From NCBI GenBank assembly GCA_949987565.1, contig OX465113.1, positions 6,632,551 through 6,696,550 on the forward strand: DNA of 64,000 nucleotides. The letters are read 5' to 3'. The notes under the pieces are model-generated. The model was not told the DNA's origin. It did no database searches and saw only the letters and a list, made by a program, of their open reading frames with translations. Position 1 is the stretch's first letter. Each line of letters starts with the position of its first letter. The translations under genes and the position numbers were made by a program. Of the stretch, positions 1 through 10,429 are shown one piece after another. Source of the stretch: Luidia sarsii. Lineage: Eukaryota > Echinodermata > Asteroidea > Paxillosida > Luidiidae.

Positions 1-117
1 AGGGAGCCATCTCAAGATGCTGCTGAAGAGTTTGATGAGTTTAAGCACCAATGATAGAATCACACTGCCCAAAACATTGAGTTAACAGCTCTTTTCAGAG
101 CCACACTGTGAGATAAT

Positions 118-143
118 TTACATGGTGTCACTGCAAACCTTCC
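118..143 (-). repeat. MITE terminal fragment (TATAGGAAGG family)
   Basis: On the minus strand this short stretch reads GGAAGGTTTGCAGTGACACC and onward, matching the terminal inverted repeats of the MITEs at 14941-15045 and 56386-56586. Only one end is present, so it is a remnant. The first 117 bases of the window show nothing recognisable and are probably CTNS intron. Confidence 0.5.
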
Positions 144-235
144 ACCATGTATATGTCCATACCTCGATACCATTGATAATAATCACAAAATGTTGCTGTT
201 TTCATCAGGAAATGTTATTGGCTTTTTCGAACAAT

Positions 236-395
236 TTGAAAAAGCCTTTCTTCTTTTTCTGATTGTTTTTCTTTCTTCTTCTTCAGTTTTCTTTTTTTGC
301 AAAAAACCCATAGACTTTGTACATGTTTGTTCTGCATGCCACCTTGCCAGTAAACTTTGTTGTAAAAAATATCGAAACTTTGCATAGACTTAGAA
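236..395 (+). repeat. fragment resembling the hairpin-headed repeat family
   Basis: A T-rich, CTTCTT-rich stretch is followed by 'cccatagactttgtacatg', which resembles the early part of the repeats at 3318-4137, 50790-51669 and 51672-52515. The family's hairpin head is not clearly present. The assignment rests on similarity by eye and is tentative. Confidence 0.35.
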
Positions 396-404
396 AGTCA
401 GACT

Positions 405-1350
405 CATTGGAACAAATGCGCCTCAATCTGTCTGGGGTGACAACTGGAGGCATGAACATTACTGAACATACTGAACATTACAAACTCTACAAGAGATGAG
501 GTATAATGTTTGAGGTAGTGAAAGGTAGAGCCATAGGTCGTGAGGGTTTCCAGAAGAATGTCCATTGAAAGAGTCTATTTCCTTGACACGTGTCTTGCAA
601 ACAATGCATTTCAAGGTACACTTAAATGTACCAAATTTAGTCGGAGGTGAAGTGTCCGAAGGGGGAACTTCTGCTTGGACAATGAAGTCATGCAGGTTAC
701 GGGGGCGCCTGAAAGCCAAAACAGGCGAATTTGGAATGGCATCAGCCAGACGATCTGAAAATGTGGAGAATATGGTGGTATTCCTTAGTTATCTTCCTGA
801 GAGGAGGAAGAGAAGGGAGGTAGGAAGTAACTAAGGGAACCTTGGGTTTGTCCTTGAGACCTGGTGGCTTTTGTTTGAGTGCCGAACTTCTGGTTATGGA
901 ATAGACTTTAGCAATGGAGTTCTTCACTTGGCGAGAACTATAGCCTCTAGCAACCAAGTTACTGGCCAATACATCTGTATGGCGGCGAAAGTCAGACTCA
1001 TTGGAACATATGTGCCTCAATCTGAGGGCCTGGCTCTAAGCTATACTAGTCTTACAGAGTCTGGGATGACAACTTGAGGCATGGAGATATTAATGAGTGT
1101 CGGTGGGCTTAGAATACAAGTCAGTAGTAAGAGTATTGAGGTCTTTCCGGACGGTGACATCCAGAAAGTGGGTCTGCTGAAGAGACTGCTCCCATGTGAA
1201 TTTGATAGTCCTGTTGAAGGAATTGATGTGGTCAAAGAAGGCATTCAAGCTGCTATCGTCCCTAGTCCAAATGAAAAAACGTCATCAATGTATTTCCAAA
1301 TCCAGGGACAGCATGGAGCCTCACTGAGCATGCGTTCCTCAAGCTAGGTC
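405..1350 (-). mobile_element. Penelope-like retroelement fragment: RT end, linker, start of GIY-YIG endonuclease
   Basis: Read on the minus strand, 1350-1041 gives the C-terminal end of a Penelope-type reverse transcriptase, with recognisable blocks HINSFNRTIKFTWE, THFLDVTVRKD, LYSKPTDTH and SSCHP. From 1020 to 742 comes the linker (RHICSNESDFRRH, NLVARGYSSRQV), then 719-459 carries FRRPRNL, KFGTFKC and CIVCKT and the start of the endonuclease, LISCRVCNVQYV. It stops there at a junction with a second tiny piece of the same family (405-465). The frame is broken by in-frame stops near 1080. It is a dead fragment and forms the left arm of an inverted pair with 1416-2600. Confidence 0.8.
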
Positions 1351-1415
1351 ACACATGACGAGGCAAGCAAAGGAAGAAGCCATGCACCATGACGCAGTGC
1401 GCCAAGGAGCCATGG

Positions 1416-2600
1416 TATAGCTTACAGCCAGGCCCTCAGATTGAGGTGCATTTGTTCCAATGAGTCTGACTTTCGCCGCCATACACGAGTATTGGCCAGT
1501 AACTTGGTTGCTAGAGGGTATAGTTCACGCCAAGTGAAGAACTCCATTGCTGAAGACTATTCCATTCCCAGAAGTTCGGCACTCAAACAAAAGCCACCAG
1601 GTCCCAAGGACAAACCCAAGGTTCCCTTAGTTACTTCCTACCACCCTTCTCGTCCTCCTCTCAGGAAGATAACTAAGGAAAACCACCATATTCTCCACAC
1701 TTCAAATCGTCTGGCTGATGCCATTCCAAATTCGCCTGTTTTGGCTTTCAGGCGCCCCCGTAACCTGCGTCACTTAATTGTCCGAGCAGAGGTTCCCCCT
1801 TTGGACACTTTACCTCCCACTAAATTTGGTACATTTAAGTGTACCTCGAAATGCATTGTTTGCAAGACACATTTCAAGGAAATAGACTCTTTCAATGGAC
1901 ATTCCTCTGGAACCATACCCACATGACCTATGGCTCTATCACGTGCACTACCTCAAACATCATAAGTATACCTCATCTCCTGTACAGTTTGTAATGTTCA
2001 GTATGTTGGTGAGACCAAAACACCCTCAAAAAAACGTATCTATGGTCATAGGTCTACAATCAAAACCGGTAAAATGGACACCCCTGTTGGGTATCACTTC
2101 AATCTCCCTGATCATTCGATATCAGATATGAGTGCACTGGGCATAGAATCCCTTGGTCACCGTAGTAATGCTGTCCGTCTTAGTCGTGAGAAAATGTGGA
2201 TGAAGCGTCTTCGGACTATTCAACCACATGGTCTCAACATCCAGGAGGGTAACTACTATAAACTTCATGCAGCTTTCTGATAATCCTTCTTTTGTGTTCA
2301 CTCCTCCACACTTCTCTCTTTGATTTTTCCCCCTCCTCTCACTAATCCCTACCCTACTCCTTGCCCTTCCCTTTGATCTCACCCTACCAGCTTTGTTCTT
2401 TATCCTTTGTTTCTCATCCATGTCCTATTCACTCTCTTCCCCCTTCCTTCATGAACATGTATCTGTTTTGTCCTTGTCACTCTGCCTTTGAGAAAGGTCC
2501 TGCTAGGATCGAAACGTCAGGCCCACTAAATTTTGAGATTTAGCATTTTGGTAATTATAGTCAGTAAGCAGTTTGCAACATTTTTTGTATATCACTTTCA
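1416..2600 (+). mobile_element. Penelope-like retroelement 3' fragment with GIY-YIG endonuclease and tail
   Basis: The linker frame 1441-1926 (CICSNESDFRRH to HSSG) is followed, after frame changes, by the endonuclease: LISCTVCNVQYVGET is the GIY..YIG-equivalent core with its CxxC pair. Next come RIYGHRSTIKTGKMDTPVGY and, at 2074-2280, HFNLPDHSISDMS, REKMWMKRLRTIQP and GLNIQEG. The Glu in REKMW is the expected catalytic acidic position. Downstream are a T/C-rich stretch (about 2280-2480), a hammerhead-like motif (2485-2521), and a tail 'agtcagtaagcagtttgcaa' that recurs at 40530, 42915 and, inverted, 45600. There is no RT upstream, so this is a 5'-truncated copy with frameshifts. Confidence 0.8.
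2485..2521 (+). ncRNA. hammerhead-ribozyme-like motif in Penelope 3' region
   Basis: A 6-bp stem GGTCCT/AGGATC with a GCT loop is followed by CGAAACGTC, matching the stem II - CGAAAC - GUC part of a hammerhead. The upstream block CTTTGAGAAAG lies where CUGAUGA should be but keeps only part of it, so activity is doubtful. The same motif recurs at the end of other Penelope fragments in this window. Small, truncated hammerhead variants associated with Penelope elements are known from the literature; the assignment here is by motif only. Confidence 0.4.
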
Positions 2601-3263
2601 GACAATATAATGTGTGTGCATTTCTGGTACGAAATAAAAATGTGTATTTCTTGTTTTTTTTCCTTGTCTGTTTTTGCTTTGATGGTAACGTGACAAGCAT
2701 TTGGGCATTAAGGGCCAAACTGCAATGTGCAATCATGCCGTGATCTCTGATCCAAAGAACGACGAAAGAAACGAGTAGATCATGTGCATGGAACGAAGCT
2801 TTATATACGTTTTCGAGAACAAATCACGAGCCTAGACAGGAATTTTTGCTTTTGTCTTGTTTAGACAGTTGCCTCCCTCACAAATTGTTCGCTTGCTTCG
2901 TGAAAACAAGCCTTTATCAACGCGAATCACGTGACGTACGCTGCAGCTAGCAAATTTCCTCGCATTGTACAATCAAAGAAACCACTGTTATATCTTCGCT
3001 CGGGTCAGGTCATTTTCACGCGCATGTGTACCTCAGCTGTCAAAGCCAAGGTTGAATTTGGTCACTATGATTTCAGTTTTAGGTGCTTTAAAAATGTATA
3101 CAGTGTTGTTGCATTTCAGTCCCTCAGTGGCGTAGTTGCTGTTTCCCAAGCAACATCCATGGACTACACGTTGAGCGCCCTCTATAGTAATTTATAAAAA
3201 GGTTGTCTAATGGTCTAATTGTCTAATGGTCCCTTGACCATTGCATTGGAAAGAAGTCAAAAT
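2601..3263. other. non-coding stretch, no gene seen
   Basis: This is probably CTNS intron sequence. It contains a short direct repeat around 3204-3232 (gtctaatggtctaattgtc) and nothing that reads as a conserved protein on either strand. Confidence 0.5.
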
Positions 3264-4137
3264 TTTAAAGAAAACGAAAAAGCCCTATGCTCTGTTTTCA
3301 CAACAGGCATAGACCTCTAGTTAGCTTTTCCGCCGCTTCCAGGGAAGCGGAAAAGCTATATCTTTTGTTAGGCTTTTTCTTAGTCTTCTTCTTCTTCTCC
3401 CCCAAAGCCCATAGACAATGCACAGGGGTTTTGTAAGCACGACTTTGGTCATTGAACAGACTTGGATTTTTTTCAAACGTGGCAAATGCATAAAGCCCAT
3501 GCTGAAATTGATCCTAAACACCTTGATGTCATCATGACGTCATCACGTGTCACGTGACCTTGCTTTGAAGGGGCAAATTTCAAAATCCATTAAAAGCAAA
3601 AGTGCAAGTTCGTTTGGTTTCAACTTTGCACTGTATCTAAGTTGGGAAAAGGTGTATCCAAAAATTGCCATCGATTGACCGTGACGTCATCTCATGAATA
3701 TTTATGAGGTCATGAACTTTTCAGATTTTCACATTGAAATGAGCATATTTGGCCAACGGAGCGAGATTTTTTTCATTTTTTCTTTGATATCTATTGGGGA
3801 CATGGTTTAGAAACACCTTCCGGAGCCAAAATGTCGTTACGCAATCATGACGTCATCAAAATGTGTGATTTTAAAACACATATAAGGCATTGGCCGATCA
3901 TCTCGAAATTTGGTATGTAGTTAGCTGTCTACTAGACATTCCAAATCTAAAGTTTGGAACCGAAGGACCATTGTTTATATTTTTTATGAATTTTTGAATA
4001 CCACACTCGAGTCCCATAGGCTTTGTGCACAAAATATGTACATGCGTTTTGGAGTAGGAATGGGGCTATTCTATGACTTGTTACAAACAGAAGCGGAAAA
4101 GCTCTATGCTCTGTTTCACAACAGACATATATTTCTC
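3264..4137 (+). repeat. hairpin-headed dispersed repeat, copy A, preceded by the tail of another copy
   Basis: 3264-3314 is a tail module (aaaagccctatgctctgttt, cacaacaggcatag). It is followed at 3318 by a new head whose 3323-3357 forms a hairpin (AGCTTTTCC ... GGAAAAGCT). The body carries 'cccatagacaatgcacaggg', several 'tgacgtcat' blocks and 'catgaatatttatgaggtca'. It closes with a second tail module at about 4090-4137 ending 'cagacatatatttctcg'. Clear relatives lie at 50790-51669 and 51672-52515. There is no coding capacity; it is a non-autonomous element of unknown class. Confidence 0.7.
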
Positions 4138-4183
4138 GTTTGTATTTGAAAATGTACCGTATTTCTGTTCTGTTTTCTTACAG

Positions 4184-4283
4184 TGTTGTCGGGCTCAATT
4201 TTGATTTCCTTGCTTACAACCTGGTTGGCTTCACAGCATATGGTGTGTTCAATATTGGCATGTTTTGGATAGACCATATAAAG
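4184..4283 (+). CDS. CTNS: cystinosin exon (first visible; first PQ-loop region)
   Basis: The exon follows a polypyrimidine tract and CAG (4181-4183) and ends before GTAACA. It reads (S)[16 protein letters not shown]..., closely matching the SVIGLSFDFVALNLTGF segment of vertebrate cystinosin. That segment is the end of the first PQ-loop and the following membrane helix, near residue 155 of the roughly 367-residue human protein. The first base completes a split codon (phase 2 acceptor). Cystinosin is a seven-helix lysosomal membrane protein that exports cystine with protons. Earlier exons (glycosylated lumenal N-terminus, first helices) are not in the window. Confidence 0.93.
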
Positions 4284-4408
4284 GTAACATTTTATTTAAA
4301 TTTGTGTTAACTCTTAACAAAAATGTGTCAAATTCAAATCAAACAAATAAATAAAAGACTGACTGGGAACTTTAAAACAATGTTGAAAAAAATGGCAAAT
4401 AAACTTTG

Positions 4409-4480
4409 ATTGGTCCAGGATTTGAACCTCAGACCTCTGGTCTCTTACCACTGCTCTTGCCATCTGTGCTATCCATCCCT
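4409..4480 (-). repeat. tRNA-derived SINE head or tRNA pseudogene
   Basis: On the minus strand there is a good A box (TAGCACAGATGGCAAGAGC, 4453-4471) and a good B box (GGTTCAAATCC, 4419-4429) at tRNA spacing. The D arm keeps 3 of 4 pairs, but the anticodon loop is shortened to about 5 bases, the T stem is imperfect and only about 5 of 7 acceptor pairs form. It therefore looks like a SINE promoter region, not a working tRNA. It lies antisense within a CTNS intron. Confidence 0.6.
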
Positions 4481-4499
4481 TAAATGGTGACCTTCCCAA

Positions 4500-6660
4500 A
4501 TAGTCAACTAGTCTTTGTTAAATTGCCATGTTAACTAGCTGATTGATTAGTTATCTTACCTCGTTTCATTATTGTTAGTTATGTTGACTCTCAGCAGATG
4601 GTTAGTGGGCTTCCAGACCGTTGCAAATGACAAGAATCATAAACCTAACATCCTTATTTTTAGCAAACTAAGTGCATCACTACCATTGCACAGTGCTCAA
4701 GATTCTACAGGTCTTAGGTATGGGTGTAAGCAATTCCACTCTGAACTCCACAAATTTTCCACCCAAAACCAGTCACGAGGTATCCATAACTCCCCTATAT
4801 CTCACCCCTCCCTTGCCCTTCAAAGAATACAGGTCCCAAACTGTCAATGTTGAACAGGTAGTATTTCTGTTCCAAAACATGCAATGCATCATTATCTGTC
4901 CACTACACCCAAATTTCTAGCTGGGAATTTTGCTAAATCCAAAACAGGCACATGGCCCTTACAAATGATTTGTTAACATAAGGATCCCTTATGTAGTGAC
5001 TGCAGGTTTAGGACCTGAAAAGGCCCTCTCGTCCTTGACATTTGAGTTCAAAAGGTGGTACACAGGATCCCACGGGATCAGCTGTAGATGCATCTTTTTC
5101 CTTGCCCATAACCACATCTCCAAGCATTTGGACCGTGCCTCGAAACATTTAGACTTCTTCTTGCATACTCATAACCTTATCAACCTCTGTGCAGTGCTTA
5201 AAGGTCTTCTGCTTTGCCCATCTACCGGTAATCAAAAAGGGGACATTTTTGATGGGTATAAATGTGTTGCAAATTAAAGTGTTTCATATACAGTCCAAAT
5301 TTCTAGTCAGGAAAATGAATGTGGTTGAAATGGGAGCATTTTTAAAACATTGTTTCTCACTCGGACGGTTGTGTTGGTGTACAATTAACAATATCTCCAA
5401 AAGGATACAGGTTCAGGTATGTGTATACATATGTAAAAAAAAAAAAAAAAAAAAAAAAATTAAAAAAAAATCAGGCCACAGGAACTACTGGTATCTGAGG
5501 TGGACTATTCTATATTAGCGTTTCAAGAGGCTTTGATCTACAAATCAAAGCTTGGTGTCCTCTGCATCAAAAGGAGAGATTAACATTACTTGCTTTAAAA
5601 AGCCCCATAAACATGGAGCCTTGTGGATTAGGCAATTCTCTGTCCTGAGTATCAACACCCCAGGCAGTCCACTACATTTGTAACCCTGTGAGAAAACAGC
5701 AAGTAATTCCTTTTACTTCTCCTACAACAACGGCCAATGATACCACTCTCTGTGTTGCCTGTAGTGACCAGTTGACTGACAACTCTTATTGCTTGAGACA
5801 TCAGTCCCTCCTAATTTTTGCTATTCCAAAATTAATGTCAAAATTAAATAAGCTAGCAGCGAGGTGTGAAAATCACACAATTTTTTCGTGGATAAGCTAC
5901 AGTAACTGTACCCCCTTGTACTTCTGTTTAAAGAAAAAAATGATTGTTGACCAATGGCAATCAATGTATCAAATGGTTTTAAAAAGCAGTACAATACCAG
6001 GCCTACAGTTACCATAGCTACTGCTACTGCCTACAGTAAATGTAGCCCTCATTTTCCTACTTCAACAATTTGTATATTTTGATCGTCTTGAGGATCAAAA
6101 TGGTTGATCAAATTCTACAGTTATTGCATATTTAGCTACATTGTAGTTGAAGATTATGATCCTGCAGCTTGGCCAGATTTGATATGTTCTTCTTCTCCAT
6201 CATCTTGCAAATTTATGATATTGTAAACATGAATCTATATTGCAAACATACTGTATTTTAAGATTTGATAATTACCAGTCAGTATTATGAAATCAGCTGC
6301 AACATCGCATCGACCTGTTCTTGCACAGTGACTCAAATCAATACAGTTCAAAATCATTAATTTCCTTGCCTTTTTTGTGGGTTTATGTGATGACACATAA
6401 TCCAGCTGAAAAAAAATCTTCAATTATTTTGCCCCCAGCCGGTGTTTTCTGATTCAGATTTCACTTTTCAATGTTTGATGCATGCAAAGTAATGCATAAA
6501 GTATAGTCAGCGGGTTGTCTCCTGGTTAATAAGTCATGTAATAGTAATTGCGATCTTGTGCTTTTCACATTGCAAAAATCGGCAGGCTTCATGTTTAGGA
6601 TTCTCTCAATAGAAATTTATTCTCAATAGAAATTTTAAAAACAACCATTTCCCCTTACAG
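4500..6660 (+). other. CTNS intron, no further gene seen
   Basis: This is the rest of the intron between the 4184-4283 and 6661-6780 exons. It contains an A-run near 5434-5470 (possibly the tail of an old retroposed copy) and otherwise AT-rich sequence with only short random frames. It ends in the polypyrimidine tract and CAG of the next acceptor. Confidence 0.6.
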
Positions 6661-6780
6661 GATGAATATGAAGATCAACATCCACATGGTGTAAATCCAG
6701 TCTTACTCAATGATGTGCTCTTCACGCTACATGCAGTTGTCATCACAGGGATTACAATATTACAGTGCATTATATATGAT
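6661..6780 (+). CDS. CTNS: cystinosin exon (loop and following helix)
   Basis: This is a 40-codon, phase-0 exon between CCCCTTACAG and GTAAGT. It reads DEYEDQHPHGVNPVLLNDVL and then FTLHAVVITGITILQCIIYD. Vertebrate cystinosin has ...[34 protein letters not shown] here, so the exon covers a lumenal or cytosolic loop with the conserved GVNPV...ND motif plus one membrane helix. There is no frame damage. The intron that follows (6781-7599) holds nothing recognised. Confidence 0.94.
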
Positions 6781-7599
6781 GTAAGTCGTTGAAAAAGTAT
6801 TTCATAATTTCTAATGCGATTGCAGTTACACTTTGACTTTGTATATACAGTAGTCTCTTGAGAGAGATTATGAGATGTGCATCATCTCTTGAGAGCAGTG
6901 CAAATCCTTATCTGATAGTAAGTATGGCTGTTGAACAGTATCCATTAAAAGATTGAAATCTCATTAAGTATGATATGTTTTTAATTCCATTACTTTAATT
7001 AGTTCTGATTTCAGAATGTATATCAATTTGAACTGCTCTGCAATCATCAGGGGGTTGATTGAAATGAATTTTATGCTTAGCTAGTTTTACAGGGCGTGGT
7101 CAGCAATAAGCTATACACTTTATAATGATTGGCCACTCAGCACAGAACTGCTGAAGGAAGGAGATCATGATGATCAATTTACAGTCACACACATTTCTGG
7201 ATTAATTGGAAATGCCATAATGATGTTCAAAGCTACATTTTACTCTCGTCGGGGTCGAAGATCTCAAGCAGCATGTTACCTGTAAAATTACTTCTTTTTG
7301 TAATGGGGAAATGTTCAAATTAACAAGGCAGTCACTGTACCGACATCGTTTTGATTATCAGGCATAAATAAACACACTTGCATGCAATAGATAGGCAATA
7401 GTGACAATAAATGTGTATATTGTAGAGACTTTACAGCATTTAAGCATAAGTTGAGTTTAAATAGCATTGCATTTTAGTAATTCGTTCAGACAAGTGGAAG
7501 TTAGACAAATAACCTGGGGTGGCCATTATTTTCAATTGCCTTTCAGATTGACGACACACCTTAACAATTTGTTTTTGTTTTTCCTTCATAATTTTATAG

Positions 7600-7779
7600 A
7601 GAGGTGGCCAGAAAGTTTCCCTTGTGTGCACTCTGCTGTTAATTTTAGCTGGATTGTTTGCATTCACCACATTAGTCATCACAGCTGCATCTCATGAAAG
7701 GCTCATCACTTGGCTCAACTATGTCTACTACTTCTCCTATATAAAGCTTTTTGTTTCCATCATCAAATATGTTCCACAG
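7600..7779 (+). CDS. CTNS: cystinosin exon (two helices, start of second PQ-loop)
   Basis: This 60-codon, phase-0 exon is bounded by TTTTATAG and GTAAGG. It begins RGGQKVSLVCTLLLILAGLF and ends YFSYIKLFVSIIKYVPQ, matching RGGQRVS... and CFSYIKLAVTLVKYFPQ of vertebrate cystinosin. The final Pro-Gln is the signature of the second PQ-loop, which the next exon continues. The membrane helices and the FSYIKL motif are intact. Confidence 0.95.
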
Positions 7780-8579
7780 GTAAGGTGCCATGGCTTAAGA
7801 ATAATTTTAGAGTAGTCATTTTTAGAATTGTCCATATTATATTACAAATTACTCAATGAGACAACAGGCAGAGTAAACACTACCTGATTCTTTGAGTTTC
7901 TGATTTTTTCAGAGCCATGCACCCCTATTCAGAAGAGATGTGTTACATGATAACACCGCAAACCTTCTACTTCTGATTCTTCAGAGTGGGGGTAGTGGAG
8001 GTCAGGTTTTCGCTGGACAATTGTGAGCCTCGGGTGACAACCAATCATTTGCTAAATAAACAAGTTTTGGTATTTTGTGGATGTGTTATGTTGGAGTTTC
8101 ATTGGTCACTGATTGTAAAGGGAATCTATAACACATTATGTGCACATTATGTGGACGTGCATGTGCATATTAAAGAAACATACGGCAATGTGCAAGGAAA
8201 CATCCTCACCAGCCCTCTGCATATGCCTAGGTGGCTGTAGGTGCTATTTTATTTGTGTGCATTTTTGTATTTTATGTGCATAATTTTAACCCCTGAGATG
8301 GCAACTTTTAGAGACAAACACTTGAGGAGGCCCATCAAAAGTGCGAGGTGGGCCGCATCAGTTAAATATGCTGTGGAAACCCTGGTGATTTGTAAATTTC
8401 ATCAATGCTGAAACTCTGTTCCATAACAGAAAATACATCACCTCCGATACCTACAAATGCATTTCCAATGCGCATGCGCAAGCTTCCCGCTGAAGTAAAC
8501 AAAAGACGCAGTCACCCATATACACTGCACGACCCTCGAAAGCCCATGTGGAACGTCCTTCTTTTTTCAGCGCGTTGAT
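7780..8579 (+). other. CTNS intron upstream of a DIRS-like insertion
   Basis: There is no conserved coding sequence. A perfect GC-rich palindrome 'tgcgcatgcgca' sits near 8469-8480, just ahead of the DIRS-like element, and may belong to it or be chance. The left border of the DIRS-like element could not be placed exactly because no terminal repeat was recognised. Confidence 0.4.
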
Positions 8580-10300
8580 GTGTGCACACGTCTTTTTGTA
8601 TTGCTCCCCTTGCGATACACTGGACCAAGCAGTCGGACTGGTATTTCCGACACTCCCGCTATACTACGAATAACGACATGGATTCAGCTCAGAAAGGGTC
8701 CTTTACTTAGGAGAACCAACTGCAGATCTTGCGGTGGTCAACCGTTGCCCTTCGACTTCGACATCCACTCTACCTGCCAGAAATGTCGGCTCTGCTCCCG
8801 AAAGAACACTTGTGGAATTTGTTCCAGCTGGTCCGCCATGGATTGGAAGGACTTTACGGCATGGCAGGACCGCCTCGCTAACACACCGCCAGTGGTTTCT
8901 AGCTCGCTGTCCAGCGCCAGCAACACCAGCGGTGCGTCTGGAAATACAGTCGTTTCCAGCTACGATCGCCCGATTTCCACCCCTTCGGAGCAACATCCTT
9001 CAATCCCACGTTCTTCGAACGAGTTCAGGGGCTACCCTTCATCATTTTCTCTAGTTGTGGTTACCGTAACCCTCATCCTCCCGAAGGTCGGAGACCTGAG
9101 GTCTCCAACCTTCGGGAGGATGAGGGTTACGGTTACCGCAACTACATTTTCTCAAGCTCCCTCTTGTCCGTATTTTCACCACGATCCAAGGAATGTCGGC
9201 TCGACTTATCCAATGACAATGGATCCACGTTCCATTCACATGGCCCCTCCGAGAGAGTTTGCGTATCACGATGATTTTTACCGACCTTCCCCGGACGCGT
9301 ACGGTTCCCGTCCTCGTTCACGGTCACCACTTCAACATGCCCCGGAGACGCGATCCAAGTCTTTTTCACATAGTTGAAATGAGTGAATATGTCTATGGTC
9401 ACCAAGGGAAGTAAGTCATCCCTGAAATAAGCAGATTATTAAAACTTCCACTCCCTTCTTGTGAGGAATCCTCTCATGCATTCTTCCGACGAGAATCGGC
9501 TAGAACCCCCCCCCCCTCCACCCAAGCTTACTACTCCAGTGGACGCCTTTTTTTTCTGACATCATTGAAGACGCTTTCACACGCGTTCAAAAGAAGAGGC
9601 GACTGCAAATACCGGCACAGGAATCTTCTCTCTTTAGATCCTGTACAGAGGACTATGAAAAGTTCTTCACTGTTCCATCCATTTCTTCTGTAGTAAAGGA
9701 CAAACTACGTTCAGGAAAACCCACGAAGAAGAGCATTTTTCCCGATAAGTGTACTAAGGACTTGAACTCAGCACCTGAGCGATTAGACCACCATTCACGC
9801 CATGGAGCTCAAGTCTGCAATACCTCCATTTTGTTATCCGACGCTCTAGCTAGGAGTTCCGAGGACCCAGGTACAGTTGACCCTGATCTCCTCCCTGTGA
9901 TGTTCAAGTTCCTTGATGACTGCCTTGGATCTTGCTTGCAGGCCTTTGCCATCTTCACTACGTCGGTCACTAATCATGGACCAACTTTATTGGCCGTCAC
10001 AGGGCTCAAAAGAGCGCATGGAAGAACTTCCTCTCATTGGCGATGACCTTTCCGACTCCAAGTTTGAGGAGGTCTTGCTTCAAGAGGCGAAGCTTTTGAA
10101 GACAGAGGAAAAGACCCACCCTGCCACCCACTCATGTGCCTCGGAAAGACAGCGGAAACAATCGGGCTCATTTTCGCCGCTCCTATCAAAACCAGCCTCA
10201 CCGACCAAAGATCACCACAATGGCAAGGGCCTATCAATGCCCCCATTCCTCAGCCTCCCCCAGCTTCAATCGCCCGACCAGGGGTTTGGGGCCTCGAGGG
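8580..10300 (+). pseudogene. DIRS-like element, gag-like region (broken)
   Basis: The frame 8580-9377 carries a cysteine/histidine cluster (CRSCGG, then HSTCQKCRLCSRKNTCGICSS and MDWKDF), typical of the first ORF of DIRS/Ngaro-type elements. It then becomes rich in Ser/Pro/Arg. A 93-bp near-palindrome (9052-9144) sits inside the frame without breaking it. Downstream (9377-10300) the coding continues only in pieces across several frames (for example 9762-10046 and 9913-10305), so the gene is decayed. It lies in sense orientation in the CTNS intron. The terminal repeats of DIRS elements were not recognised. Confidence 0.6.
9052..9144. repeat. near-perfect 93-bp inverted repeat within the DIRS-like gag frame
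   Basis: The left arm from TAGTTGTGGTTACCGTAACC to GGAGACCT and the right arm from AGGTCTCC to the complement of TAGTTGCGG pair over about 46 bases. There are only about three mismatches and almost no loop. The insertion keeps the surrounding reading frame open. It could be a tiny palindromic insertion or an inverted duplication. Confidence 0.9.
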
Positions 10301-10429
10301 ACTAAGAGACAATGACGTCACGAACAGGCTCGTCATTCCTCCCTCTAATTCAGGACCGGTAGGGGGACGCCTTATGGATTTTGCCCACAGCTGGTTGTGG
10401 GCAAGAGAATTTGTCTCGAGAGAGAAATA

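Noticed and set aside
5436..5470. Poly-A run as evidence of a processed gene copy
   Set aside because: No coding similarity precedes it and no target duplication was found.
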